Shown: piece by piece, positions 1-7,577 of the stretch | How positions within the stretch are numbered: position 1 is the stretch's first letter | Layout: each line of letters starts with the position of its first letter | From: Firmicutes bacterium UBA3914 | GTDB lineage: Bacteria; Bacillota; Limnochordia; Darwinibacteriales; Darwinibacteriaceae | Length of the DNA: 20,222 nt | NCBI GenBank assembly: GCA_002391385.1 | Contig: DGEY01000007.1 | Location: forward strand, 1-20,222 | Reading direction: 5' to 3' | Made by a program: the position numbers and the translations under genes | Notes under the pieces: generated by a model | Database searches by the model: none | The model's input: only the letters and a program-made list of their open reading frames with translations | What the model was told of the DNA's origin: nothing

Positions 1-28
1 GAGCGGTGTTGCTAACATCGCTTCTCAT

Positions 29-78
29 GAGACCTCGCCTCCTAACTGCTACTGATTTGTGTGCGAGGTCTCTTTTTT
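29..78 (+). terminator. Rho-independent terminator of a plus-strand gene left of the window
   Basis: A perfect 10-bp stem (arms at 29-38 and 63-72, GAGACCTCGC with GCGAGGTCTC) closes a 24-nt loop and is followed directly by six T at 73-78. The T-tract lies only on the plus-strand 3' side, so it ends a plus-strand transcript entering from outside the window, convergent with the sensor kinase gene. I cannot tell which frame in bases 1-28 is the end of that gene. Confidence 0.8.
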
Positions 79-152
79 TATGTCTACACCAGGAACTCCT
101 TGCAAACACCTACTAAAACCTTACACTAACATTGCAGGGAAATTCTAGACAC

Positions 153-166
153 TGGCAGCGCTGCCA
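153..166 (-). terminator. Palindrome just after the sensor kinase stop; possible weak terminator
   Basis: A perfect 14-bp palindrome (TGGCAGCGCTGCCA) begins 3 bases beyond the stop codon of the kinase gene. It is followed on the minus strand by GTGTCTAGAATTTCC, which is not a proper T-tract. It could be a factor-dependent or weak terminator, an mRNA-end stabiliser, or a dimer binding site. Confidence 0.3.
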
Positions 167-168
167 CT

Positions 169-1857
169 TCAGCTGATCTTCTTCAGCGTGATGCGGATCT
201 TCGTCCCCTTGCCCACCCGGCTCTCGATGGCGATGGTGCCCTTGTGCCGGTCAATGATATGCTTGACGATGGCCAGGCCCAAACCGGTGCCCCCGGTCTG
301 CCGGGAACGGCCCTTATCCACACGGTAAAAACGCTCAAAGATGCGATCCAGATGCTCCGAGGGGATACCAACGCCGTTGTCGCCCACAATGAACTCCACG
401 TGGTCCAAGCCTTCCTCTGCTTCGATCCACACCCGGCCGCCCTCCTGCGTGTATTTTACCCCGTTATCCACCAAATTCAACGCCACCTGGCGCAAAAGCT
501 TCTCGTCGCCTTCCACGATGATGGGGTTGTAGATGTTGTTCTCCAGGGTGATCTGCTTCTCTTCTGCTCTACTCTGGAGGAGCAGCACCGTATCGTCGAA
601 GATCTTCTTCATGTCCACCGCTGCCTTGTTCACTTTGAGCTTGCCGCTTTCGATACGGGAAAGGTCCAGCAGGTCGTTGATCAAAGCGATCATCCGGTCC
701 GTTTCGGCGGCGATGATGCGCAGGAAGCGCTCCAAGAGCTGCTGGTCATCGAGATGGCCGTTGAGCAGCGTCTCCACGAAACCCTTGATGGAAGTGAGGG
801 GGGTGCGCAGTTCGTGGGAAACGTTGGACACAAACTCCTGGCGCATCTGTTCCAGATGCCTGAGGGAGGTCACATCCCGCATCACCGCCACTGCCCCTTG
901 GATCTTCCCCTTTTCATCCTGCAGCGGACTGCTGGTGATGGCCACGGTGCGTTCGCTGCCGGGGCGCACCCGCACTTCACTGGTGAAGGTCTCCCTGGCG
1001 TCCATGGTCTTTTCCAGGATGCGCATCAGCTCCTCGTGCCTGGTGGCATCGAAGAGATTCTGGCCGATGACATCCTCCGGCAGATCCCAAAGGTCTGCAG
1101 CCGCCCGGTTGGCCAGGATGATTTCCCGCCGCATGTTCACCGCGATCACGCCATCGTCCATACTGGACAAGATGGTATCCAGCTGCCCTTCCCTGCTGCT
1201 GATGGTTTCGAACAGATCGTCTAAGATCTCGGAAAGCTCGTTGAAGGCCCTTCCCAGCTGGCCGATTTCATCGGTGCTGCGCACCAAGACCATGCGCCCG
1301 AACTGCCGCTCCTGGAGGCTGCGGACCATGGCCAGAAGATCCTGGATGGGGTTGGTGATGGACCTGTTGACCAGATAGGCCACGGCCACGGCGCTGGCGG
1401 CCACTACAATGGCAATGAGAATGGAACCCCTGGCGATTCTCCGGGACATGTTGGAGATCTCGCCCTTGGCCATGAACACCTGCAGCACGGAACCGTCTTC
1501 CAGGTTGACGTAGGCGGCGAAGTAGTCCTTCAGGTCAAAACCGGAGGGAGTGGAACCGGCCACCAGCTGGCCCGAAGCGTCCAGGATCCTGATGGTGCGC
1601 TTGGTCAATCTCTCCAGGAACTCAACCTGTTCCTGCAGGGCCCCGGGATCGCTGAGCTGGGCGGCCAGGGCCTCACTGAGACTCAAGCTGATCATCTGGG
1701 CATCGGCGCTCAGGTCTTCCCTGGCCCTGGTCTCCAACGAGCGCTGCGCCAGGCGCGCCACAAAAAACGTGGTAACCCCAACTGAAAGCAAGGTTACCAC
1801 CAAAACTAAGCTTGTTAACTTGAAAAGTAATGGGCCGTTGAAACGCCACTTCTTCAA
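169..1857 (-). CDS. Membrane sensor histidine kinase, PhoR/WalK type
   Basis: Senses an envelope or extracellular signal and phosphorylates the response regulator encoded just upstream. Order of parts in 562 residues: TM1 about 12-34, an extracytoplasmic domain of about 105 residues, TM2 about 144-163, HAMP about 164-217, PAS about 225-330, HisKA with phospho-acceptor His348 (VSNVSHELRTPLTS), and HATPase_c with N-box NLVDNGVKYT (461-470), G1 DNGVGIP (493-499), F-box FERFYR and G2 TGGTGLGLAIV (521-531). This is the WalK/PhoR architecture. The start is TTG at 1857, backed by a GAGGGGGA ribosome binding site; no ATG precedes TM1. It begins one base after the regulator stop, so the two are co-transcribed. 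No yycH/yycI-like gene follows, so PhoR is as likely as WalK. Family call is firm; signal unknown. Confidence 0.95.
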   Translation of the reverse strand: MKKWRFNGPLLFKLTSLVLVVTLLSVGVTTFFVARLAQRSLETRAREDLSADAQMISLSLSEALAAQLSDPGALQEQVEFLERLTKRTIRILDASGQLVAGSTPSGFDLKDYFAAYVNLEDGSVLQVFMAKGEISNMSRRIARGSILIAIVVAASAVAVAYLVNRSITNPIQDLLAMVRSLQERQFGRMVLVRSTDEIGQLGRAFNELSEILDDLFETISSREGQLDTILSSMDDGVIAVNMRREIILANRAAADLWDLPEDVIGQNLFDATRHEELMRILEKTMDARETFTSEVRVRPGSERTVAITSSPLQDEKGKIQGAVAVMRDVTSLRHLEQMRQEFVSNVSHELRTPLTSIKGFVETLLNGHLDDQQLLERFLRIIAAETDRMIALINDLLDLSRIESGKLKVNKAAVDMKKIFDDTVLLLQSRAEEKQITLENNIYNPIIVEGDEKLLRQVALNLVDNGVKYTQEGGRVWIEAEEGLDHVEFIVGDNGVGIPSEHLDRIFERFYRVDKGRSRQTGGTGLGLAIVKHIIDRHKGTIAIESRVGKGTKIRITLKKIS

Positions 1858-1858
1858 G

Positions 1859-2542
1859 CTAGTTCCCCCTCAGTTTGTACCCTACCCCATGAATAGTTTC
1901 GATGCGGCTTTCGCCTTCAGGACCCAGTTTGCGGCGGAGGTGCCGGATGTGTACGTCCACAGTGCGGGTCTCGCCTTCGTACTCGTAACCCCAGACCTTC
2001 TGGAGGAGCACTTCCCTGGTCATCACTTTGCCCACGTTCTGCATGAAGATGTGGAGCAGGTCAAACTCTTTGCGGGTTAATTCCACTAGCTGATCATTGA
2101 CCCTTACTTCCCTGGTGTCAACCTGCAGGTGGATGTTGCCCACCTTGTATTCATTTTCATCCTGGGATTCTTGGCCGCTGGCCCGGCGCAGAACCGCCTT
2201 GATCCTAGCCACCAGCTCCAGGGGGCTGAAGGGCTTGGTCATGTAATCGTCTGCTCCCAGCTCCAGGCCGAGAACCCGCTCCAGCTCAGTTTCCTTAGCT
2301 GTGAGCATGATAATGGGCACATTGCTGTTGCGCCTGATCTCCTTGCACACATCGTAGCCGTCTTTACCCGGCAGCATGAGATCCAGCACGATCAGATCTG
2401 GCTTGTAGGATTCATACATCTCCAGCGCAGCAAACCCGTCGGCGGCGATGGCTGTTTCAAAGCCCGCCTGCTCCAAGTTAAAGCGAATCAGTTCCTGGAT
2501 GGAAGGTTCGTCATCGACGATAAGTATTTTTTGCTTGATCAT
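1859..2542 (-). CDS. OmpR/PhoB-family response regulator
   Basis: DNA-binding partner of the kinase that follows it. The receiver domain (about residues 4-116 from this start) has the acidic pair in ILIVDDEPS, the phospho-acceptor Asp in DLIVLDLMLPGKDG (Asp54), the conserved Thr in MLTAKE (Thr81) and Lys in KPFSPLE (Lys103). A winged helix fills the C-terminus (ELTRKEFDLL, VWGYEYEGETRTVDVHIRHL, TIHGVGYKL). I place the start at ATG 2542 because GGGGTGAT lies 8 bases upstream; an in-frame GTG at 2554 falls inside that ribosome binding site. It gives 227 residues, normal for PhoB/WalR. It sits 23 bases after the NusG-II gene and 1 base before the kinase. It could be PhoP- or WalR-like; sequence alone does not separate them. 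Confidence 0.95.
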   Translation of the reverse strand: MIKQKILIVDDEPSIQELIRFNLEQAGFETAIAADGFAALEMYESYKPDLIVLDLMLPGKDGYDVCKEIRRNSNVPIIMLTAKETELERVLGLELGADDYMTKPFSPLELVARIKAVLRRASGQESQDENEYKVGNIHLQVDTREVRVNDQLVELTRKEFDLLHIFMQNVGKVMTREVLLQKVWGYEYEGETRTVDVHIRHLRRKLGPEGESRIETIHGVGYKLRGN

Positions 2543-2565
2543 CTCAACTATCACCCCATTTTTGA

Positions 2566-2961
2566 TTAATAGGTAAAGCCGTCCAGCTCATCCAAAGTGC
2601 CTTCGTCTCCCGTGATGCGCACCACGAAGTAGTGGGGCATACAGACGATAACCTGTCCAACATGGCGCCGCCAGCCCGTGTGCACACAAATGAGATCTGG
2701 GCAGTCGGCTTCCAGCACACGCACCTGGCCATCGCGAATTTCCACCACATTATAGCCATGCTCCGTCTCAAAACGGATGGGAGCGGTATCGCGGGCCAGA
2801 TCCAGCTCGCGAACGACTTTTCCTTCAATTTCTATCTGAACCTTAGTTCCGGGAGCCCGCTTCGGCAGAACCACCTGGTTATGCACAAAAGCAGCCGCCC
2901 CGATAAGGAGTAATACGACAACGAGAATAAGATCTCCTTTAACCTTTCCTTCCGATTTCAT
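2566..2961 (-). CDS. NusG domain II-containing membrane-anchored protein
   Basis: Small protein (131 residues) of the NusG_II family, named for fold similarity to NusG domain II. It is not a transcription factor and its function is not established. One N-terminal membrane helix (about residues 9-27) anchors a domain outside the membrane. The family signature is clear: ADCPDLICVHTGW followed by GQVIVCMPHYFVVRI, with Cys87, Cys92 and Cys107. The start is ATG 2961, with GGAG 9 bases upstream; an in-frame TTG at 2976 overlaps that site. It lies between tRNA-Ser and the two-component genes, 23 bases before the regulator, so it is probably co-transcribed. In other Firmicutes this family is often near FMN-binding or transporter genes (memory); here a link to envelope sensing is inference. 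Confidence 0.85.
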   Translation of the reverse strand: MKSEGKVKGDLILVVVLLLIGAAAFVHNQVVLPKRAPGTKVQIEIEGKVVRELDLARDTAPIRFETEHGYNVVEIRDGQVRVLEADCPDLICVHTGWRRHVGQVIVCMPHYFVVRITGDEGTLDELDGFTY

Positions 2962-2980
2962 TAACAACAGCTCCAAAAAA

Positions 2981-3070
2981 TGGCGGAAGGGGTGGGATTC
3001 GAACCCACGGAGGGCGCAAACCCTCGACGGTTTTCAAGACCGCTCCATTCGTCCGCTCTGGCACCCTTCC
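2981..3070 (-). tRNA. tRNA-Ser (anticodon UGA)
   Basis: A 90-nt tRNA with encoded CCA (TGG at 2981-2983 on the plus strand). The acceptor stem pairs GGAAGGG with CCCTTCC and the discriminator base is G. The anticodon stem CGGT/ACCG holds the loop CTTGAAA, so the anticodon is TGA, reading UCA. A long variable arm (GAGGGTTTGCGCCCTC) and the T-arm GTGGGTTCGAATCCCAC are intact; a long variable arm is expected for serine. It lies 72 bases downstream of serS and has its own promoter. Six T follow the CCA directly and could end some transcripts. Confidence 0.97.
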
Positions 3071-3080
3071 CCTCCCTAAC

Positions 3081-3116
3081 TTGATACATTATAACCCAAG
3101 TTTGCATACTTAACAA
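3081..3116 (-). promoter_or_regulatory. Sigma-A-type promoter of tRNA-Ser and probably the genes after it
   Basis: On the minus strand a perfect -10 TATAAT (3088-3093) lies 17 bases after TTGTTA (3111-3116), with predicted start near 3081, about 11 bases before the tRNA 5' end. Read-through would also serve the NusG-II, regulator and kinase genes, for which I see no other convincing promoter. Confidence 0.8.
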
Positions 3117-3142
3117 GTAGCTATTTTTCGGAAGAAAAGCTT

Positions 3143-4429
3143 TCAGAGCTTCTTTGCCGGAGCGATTCTGTCCAAACCGCCCATGTACGGACGCAGCACC
3201 TCGGGAATGACCACAGAACCGTCCTCCTGCTGGTAGTTCTCGATCAGGGCGGCTAGGCAGCGGCCCACGGCGATGCCGGACCCGTTGAGCGTATGCACAA
3301 ACTCGGGCCGGGCTCCCTTCTCCCGCCTGAAGCGGATATTGGCCCGGCGGGCCTGGAAATCTTCGAAGTTGCTGCAGGAAGAAATCTCCACGTAGCGCGC
3401 GTAGCTCGGCATCCAAACTTCCAGATCGTACTTCTTGCTCTGGCTGAAGCCCAGATCAGCTGTGGACATGAGCACCACCCGATAGGGCAGCCCCAGCCGT
3501 TTCAGCACTTCTTCGGCGTTGCCCGTCAGCTTCTCCAGCTCATCGTAGGAAGTTTCAGGCGCCACAAACTTCACCAGCTCCACCTTGTTGAACTGGTGCA
3601 CCCGCACCAGCCCCCTGGTATCCCGGCCGTGGGAACCGGCTTCCGAGCGGAAGCAGGCGGAATAGGCCGCATGGTAGATGGGCAGGTCTTCCATGTTCAA
3701 AATCTCGTCCTGGTAGAGGTTGGTCACCGGCACCTCCGCGGTGGGCACCAGGTAATAGTCCATTCCTTCCAGCTTGAACATATCCTCCGCGAATTTGGGC
3801 AGCTGCCCAGTTCCCGTGGCGCTGGCGGCATTGACTATGAAGGGCGGGAAAACTTCGGTGTAACCGTGCTCGGTGATGTGCAGATCCAGCATGAAGTTGA
3901 TGAGCGCGCGCTCCAGGCGGGCACCGAGGCCTTTCAGGAAGTAGAAGCGTGCCCCCGTCACCTTGGCCGCCCTCTCGAAATCGATGATGTCCAGGTCTAC
4001 GCCTAGATCCCAGTGGGGCTTGGGTTCAAAAGCGAACTGGCGGGGCTCCTCCCAGCGCCTGATCTCCAGGTTGTCATCCTCGCTGGTTCCCACGTGCACC
4101 GACTCGTGGGGAAGGTTGGGAATGCGCAAAAGCAGATCCTGCAGCTTGGTCTCTACCTCCCGGACCCTGTCATCCAGCTCCTTGATCCGCTGGGAGACCA
4201 CCCGCATTTCCTCAATCAGATGCTGGGCATCCTGCTTTTCCCGCTTGAGCCGGGCAACTTCCTCGGACACCTCGTTGCGCTTGGCCTTGAGCTGCTCCAC
4301 CTCCGTGAGCAGGCTGCGCCTCTGCTCATCCAGGGCCAGCACCTCATCGATGGGGGCAGCTTCGCCCTTCTTGGCCAGTCCCTCCCGGACCTTATCTGGG
4401 TTTTGGCGAATCATTCGTAGGTCTAGCAT
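3143..4429 (-). CDS. serS: Seryl-tRNA synthetase
   Basis: Charges tRNA-Ser with serine in the cytoplasm. At 428 residues it has normal family length. Residues 1 to about 105 form the N-terminal tRNA-binding coiled coil (heptad-like, rich in E, K and R). The class II core follows, with the serine-site TAEVPVTNL (230-238), motif 2 FRSEAGSHGRDTRGLVRVHQF (260-280) and motif 3 near the C-terminus (LNGSGIAVGRCLAALIENYQ). ATG 4429 follows GGGGAAGGTG. It is expressed from a T-box leader (4453-4670), so its level should respond to uncharged tRNA-Ser. The next gene is tRNA-Ser itself, so enzyme and substrate RNA are neighbours. No key residue appears altered. Confidence 0.98.
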   Translation of the reverse strand: MLDLRMIRQNPDKVREGLAKKGEAAPIDEVLALDEQRRSLLTEVEQLKAKRNEVSEEVARLKREKQDAQHLIEEMRVVSQRIKELDDRVREVETKLQDLLLRIPNLPHESVHVGTSEDDNLEIRRWEEPRQFAFEPKPHWDLGVDLDIIDFERAAKVTGARFYFLKGLGARLERALINFMLDLHITEHGYTEVFPPFIVNAASATGTGQLPKFAEDMFKLEGMDYYLVPTAEVPVTNLYQDEILNMEDLPIYHAAYSACFRSEAGSHGRDTRGLVRVHQFNKVELVKFVAPETSYDELEKLTGNAEEVLKRLGLPYRVVLMSTADLGFSQSKKYDLEVWMPSYARYVEISSCSNFEDFQARRANIRFRREKGARPEFVHTLNGSGIAVGRCLAALIENYQQEDGSVVIPEVLRPYMGGLDRIAPAKKL

Positions 4430-4452
4430 GGCACCTTCCCCTTTGCACTTAA

Positions 4453-4492
4453 TGAAAAACTCGTCTCTGAACTCGAAAGCCCAGGGACGAGT
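4453..4492 (-). terminator. T-box-controlled intrinsic terminator before serS
   Basis: On the minus strand ACTCGTCCCTGGG pairs with TTCAGAGACGAGT around an 8-nt loop, with one mismatch and two G-T pairs, followed by TTTTT (4455-4459). It stands 23 bases before the serS start and directly after the T-box sequence, the expected place for the regulated terminator. Confidence 0.9.
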
Positions 4493-4670
4493 CTGAAACC
4501 CGCGTTGCCACCCTGATTAACTGCGGACCAGCCGCAGTTCACCTCATTTACCTATGCAGTTGTGCAGTTCAGGAGTTGGAACCTAAGGTTTCCGGCTGGT
4601 TCACACCGCCCACCAGCTCTCTGGATCTGGAAGGGCCTTAGTAGGTCTCCCTCATCACTGTTTGAAACTA
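4453..4670 (-). promoter_or_regulatory. T-box leader, serine-specific (specifier UCC)
   Basis: About 218-nt 5' leader of serS. Seen on the minus strand: stem I with AGAGAGCTGG and GTGTGAACCAGC (distal loop and bulge motifs typical of T-boxes), a CTAAGG/CCTTAG helix, and a lower GGGAG/CTCC helix. Between these lies the specifier region GGTTCCAA. I read TCC (serine) as the specifier triplet, followed by A as usual. The conserved T-box block AGGGTGGCAACGCGGG lies at about 4499-4515, then the terminator. Uncharged tRNA-Ser binding should favour the antiterminator and turn serS on. The class call is firm; the exact specifier is inferred from pairing by eye. Confidence 0.93.
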
Positions 4671-4705
4671 TATCTGATTATACCCAAAGCCAGTTTTAAA
4701 ATCAA
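4670..4705 (-). promoter_or_regulatory. Sigma-A-type promoter of the serS T-box transcript
   Basis: The -10 TATAAT (4677-4682) is perfect and the -35 TTGATT (4700-4705) is spaced by exactly 17 bases. The predicted start is near 4670, at the beginning of the T-box leader. The -35 box lies 6 bases beyond the end of the MFS gene, so serS is transcribed independently of glyA. Confidence 0.85.
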
Positions 4706-4711
4706 CTCTTT

Positions 4712-6001
4712 CTAAACACCCGGCAAACGCCGCTGCTTCTGCCTCCCCCGGGGAAGCAGATCCTTCAGCCCCATAGGCCGCTGGGCGGCATCCTCCACCG
4801 AGCGGTAGAAAACGTACAGGCCCAGCGCCCGGAACAGGCTGGAAGCGAGGAAAACCGGGCGCAGCCCGAAGCTTTCCGCCGCGAACCCGCCCACTAAGGG
4901 TCCGGCGGCCATGGCCAGGCCCATCAAGGTATTGTAGGCCCCCACATAGACGGTGCGGTTGTCGTCGGGGGTGATTTCCAAAAGCAGGTTGAACGCCCCT
5001 AAGTTATAGCCTCCCCAAGCCACCCCGTTGATTATGTAGATGATCAGGGGAAACCAGGTGCTGCGGGTTCCCCACCACAAAAGGGGCAGGAAAACCGCGC
5101 CGATGCCCGAGGCCAGCATCACGTTCTTCTGGCCGAAAACATCAGCAAGGCGCCCCCAGTAGCGCTGAACCAGCACCTGTGTGGCCAGGTTCACACCGGA
5201 AAAGACCGCCCAAAAGCCTGCAGCGCCCCCTAAATCTTCCACAAAATACACCACGAAAAGGGAGCTGGCCAGGTTCACCCCGAAGTTCCAGATCAGAGAG
5301 CTGCGCACATAGCTTCTGAAATCTTTCTGGGTGCGCACTTCCCCCCAAAACGCCTGCACCTTGGCCCGAAAGGAAATACCCTGCCTAGGCTTGGGCGGAC
5401 TTTGGGCAAATTCGATGGTGGAAAAGATGTAGGTCGCGGTGAGCCCCAGGGCCGCTGCCCCGCCGAAGATCAGCTGGAAGTTGAGGGGAAAGCGCAGGGT
5501 CAAAAGGACAGTGGCCAGCACCGTGGCCGCCACCGCGCTGATATTGCACACAATGTTGCGGTTGGCGTAGTAGCGGCCCCTGATGGCCCTGGGAATCAGC
5601 TCCGCCTGCAGCGCGGTCCAGGCCGGCACCCCGATATTGGCCGCCAGAATGCGGAAGGTGGCAAGTAAGATAACCACACCCACCCTGTACTGCGGCGGCA
5701 CCAAGAAGGGCACGATGGCCAAAAGGGCCCAGGTGGAACGGGCCAAGTAGCCTCCCACAATGGGCAGGATCCGCTTGTCCTTCATCCGCTCGGACCAAAG
5801 GCCCGCGGGGATCTGCAGGAGGTTGCCGATGAGGTTGGGAAAGGCGGTGAGCATGCCGATCTGGGAAGGCGTCGCGCCCAGCCCCAAGGCAAAAAGGCCT
5901 AGATACGGGGCTGCCAGGTTCTCGGCAGCCACCGCAAAGGCCCCTTCCACCGTATTTAACTTCATAGCTTTCCGTACCCGTTTGGTGACTGGGAAGACCA
6001 A
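4712..6001 (-). CDS. Major facilitator superfamily transporter
   Basis: Integral membrane permease of 429 residues with about 10-12 hydrophobic segments. The loop after the second helix, GLWSERMKDKR (about 67-77), is a divergent form of MFS motif A. The two-half hydrophobic pattern and Gly-rich helices (GGYLARSTWALLAIVPFL, VGAYNTLMGLAMAAGPLVGGFAAESFG) fit an efflux-type MFS protein; substrate cannot be read from sequence. The start is TTG 6001 with AGGAGG 7 bases upstream, a strong site; the first ATG in frame is residue 13. It begins 19 bases after the glyA stop, so glyA and this gene probably form an operon. A link to serine, glycine or folate transport is only suggested by the neighbour. 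Confidence 0.88.
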   Translation of the reverse strand: MVFPVTKRVRKAMKLNTVEGAFAVAAENLAAPYLGLFALGLGATPSQIGMLTAFPNLIGNLLQIPAGLWSERMKDKRILPIVGGYLARSTWALLAIVPFLVPPQYRVGVVILLATFRILAANIGVPAWTALQAELIPRAIRGRYYANRNIVCNISAVAATVLATVLLTLRFPLNFQLIFGGAAALGLTATYIFSTIEFAQSPPKPRQGISFRAKVQAFWGEVRTQKDFRSYVRSSLIWNFGVNLASSLFVVYFVEDLGGAAGFWAVFSGVNLATQVLVQRYWGRLADVFGQKNVMLASGIGAVFLPLLWWGTRSTWFPLIIYIINGVAWGGYNLGAFNLLLEITPDDNRTVYVGAYNTLMGLAMAAGPLVGGFAAESFGLRPVFLASSLFRALGLYVFYRSVEDAAQRPMGLKDLLPRGRQKQRRLPGV

Positions 6002-6020
6002 CGCCAGCCCTCCTAAGAGG

Positions 6021-7262
6021 TTAGTTCAACTCGGGATACAGGGGAAATGCTTCCGTGAGCCGGTCAATGGCCTCCCGGATTTCGCTGAAATCTGTGCGTC
6101 CCTCTTCCAGCGTCTGGGCAATGAGGCTGCCAATCAGGCGCATCTCTTCGGTTCCCATCCCCCTGGTGGTGAGGGCGGCTGTGCCCATGCGGATCCCGCT
6201 GGTGATAAAGGGGCTTTCCGTCTCGAAGGGGATGGTGTTCTTGTTCACGGTGATGCCCACGCTGTCCAAAAGCTCTTCCGCTTGCTTACCGGTGAAGCCC
6301 TTGGCCTTAACCTTGACCAGCAAGAGGTGATTGTCGGTGCCACCTGAGACCAAGGGGAAGCCGTGGTCTTTGAGGGTCTCGCCCAAGGTTTGGGCGTTGG
6401 CCACAACCTGCCTTTGGTAGTCCTTGAACTCAGGCTGCAGGGCTTCCTTGAAGGACACCGCCTTGGCGGCGATCACATGCATGAGCGGGCCCCCCTGCAT
6501 ACCTGGGAAGACGGCTTTGTCAATGGCCTTGGCGTGCTCTTTGGTGGTGAGGATCATGCCTCCCCTTGGTCCCCGCAGGGTCTTGTGGGTTGTGGTGGTA
6601 ACGAAATCCGCATAGGGAACCGGGCTGGGATGCACCCCCGCGGCCACGAGACCCGCAATGTGGGCCATGTCCACCATGAGCAGGGCGCCGGCCTCATCGG
6701 CGATTTCCCGGAAAATCTTGAAGTCGATGATGCGGGGGTAGGCGGAAGCACCGGCGATGATCATTTTGGGCCTGTGCTTGAGGGCCAGATCCCGCACCTG
6801 GTCGTAGTCGATCCGCTCATCTTCTTTCCGCACACCGTAGTGGATCACCTTAAACCAGGCCCCCGACTGGTTCACGGGGCTGCCGTGGGTGAGGTGTCCA
6901 CCGTGGCTTAGGTCCATGCCCAAAATGGTATCCCCCGGCTGGAGTGCGGCGAAGAACACCGCCTGGTTGGCCTGGGAACCGGAATGGGGCTGGACGTTGA
7001 CATGCTCCGCGCCGAAGAGCTGTTTGGCCCGCTCAATGGCTAAATTCTCCGCAACGTCCACAAACTCGCAGCCGCCGTAATAGCGTCTACCTGGGTACCC
7101 CTCAGCATATTTATTGGTTAGCTGACTCCCCAAGGCTTCCAGGACGGCGCAGCTGACAAAGTTTTCCGATGCAATCAGCTCAAGCTTCTTGTTCTGCCGG
7201 CGGGTCTCATCCTTGATCACCTGCAGAATTTCCGGGTCAGTTTCTCGGAGGAACTTAAGCAA
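6021..7262 (-). CDS. glyA: Serine hydroxymethyltransferase
   Basis: PLP enzyme that interconverts serine and glycine and passes a one-carbon unit to tetrahydrofolate; cytoplasmic. All SHMT landmarks are present: LIASENFVS, NKYAEGYPGRRYYGGCE, NVQPHSGSQAN, DMAHIAGLVAAGVHP and the PLP-lysine motif TTTTHKTLRGPRGG (Lys227 from this start). I place the start at TTG 7262 (413 residues, beginning MLKFLRETDPEI). The GAGGTGA ribosome binding site then has normal spacing; the upstream in-frame TTG at 7268 overlaps that site. It is divergent from yqhV, with 46 bases between the two start codons, so its promoter must lie inside yqhV. The MFS gene follows. Confidence 0.98.
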   Translation of the reverse strand: MLKFLRETDPEILQVIKDETRRQNKKLELIASENFVSCAVLEALGSQLTNKYAEGYPGRRYYGGCEFVDVAENLAIERAKQLFGAEHVNVQPHSGSQANQAVFFAALQPGDTILGMDLSHGGHLTHGSPVNQSGAWFKVIHYGVRKEDERIDYDQVRDLALKHRPKMIIAGASAYPRIIDFKIFREIADEAGALLMVDMAHIAGLVAAGVHPSPVPYADFVTTTTHKTLRGPRGGMILTTKEHAKAIDKAVFPGMQGGPLMHVIAAKAVSFKEALQPEFKDYQRQVVANAQTLGETLKDHGFPLVSGGTDNHLLLVKVKAKGFTGKQAEELLDSVGITVNKNTIPFETESPFITSGIRMGTAALTTRGMGTEEMRLIGSLIAQTLEEGRTDFSEIREAIDRLTEAFPLYPELN

Positions 7263-7308
7263 ACCCAATCACCTCTCTTGTGGGATCTCCCTTCGAAGGA
7301 GTGGTCTT

Positions 7309-7575
7309 ATGGTCACCGAACTGCGTGCCGTGCTCACCATGGCCCTACTCCGTCTGCTCGCGGGAACGCTGGAGATTTCAGCGGGGCTCCTCATGGTCAA
7401 GCTGGGCAGGGTGGAATCTGCGCTGAAGATCAACGCGGTGCTGGGGCTGATCGGCCCGGTGATCCTCACTTTAGTGAGCGGCGTGGGACTTCTGCGCCTG
7501 AGCACCCAGCTCCCCTGGCCCCGGCTGACCTTGGTGGCCCTGGGCGTTTTGCTCATCTTTTGGGGCACTAACTAG
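7309..7575 (+). CDS. yqhV: YqhV-family small membrane protein (DUF2619)
   Basis: An 88-residue membrane protein and the only plus-strand gene of the window. About three hydrophobic segments are visible (around 8-30, 40-58, 66-85). The pattern VLTMALLRLLAGTLEISAG...KINAVLGLIGPVILTL matches Bacillus YqhV from memory. In Bacillus the gene lies next to the spoIIIA sporulation operon, but no sporulation genes are here and function is unknown. ATG 7309 follows AAGGAG by 7 bases, whereas the same frame extended upstream runs into glyA and lacks such a site. Its stop is two bases from the asnS stop (convergent). A near-palindrome CCTTCGAAGG (7290-7299) overlaps its ribosome binding site. Confidence 0.85.
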   Translation: MVTELRAVLTMALLRLLAGTLEISAGLLMVKLGRVESALKINAVLGLIGPVILTLVSGVGLLRLSTQLPWPRLTLVALGVLLIFWGTN

Positions 7576-7577
7576 AG

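Noticed and set aside
1..28. End of a plus-strand gene before the left terminator
   Set aside because: Frame 1 reaches TAA at 13-15 and frame 2 TGA at 53-55; too little sequence remains to decide which, if either, is coding.
244..1378. Plus-strand open frames opposite the sensor kinase
   Set aside because: They mirror the codons of the kinase, whose motifs are complete; no family features are visible in the plus-strand translation.
3117..3142. Weak hairpin after serS as a terminator
   Set aside because: Only five A-T-rich pairs and no T-tract; read-through into tRNA-Ser is possible, so no terminator is called.
5142..5798. Alternative minus-strand frames inside the MFS gene
   Set aside because: Low-complexity Gly/Arg/Ala sequence in the wrong frame; the MFS frame has the hydrophobic helices and a strong ribosome site.
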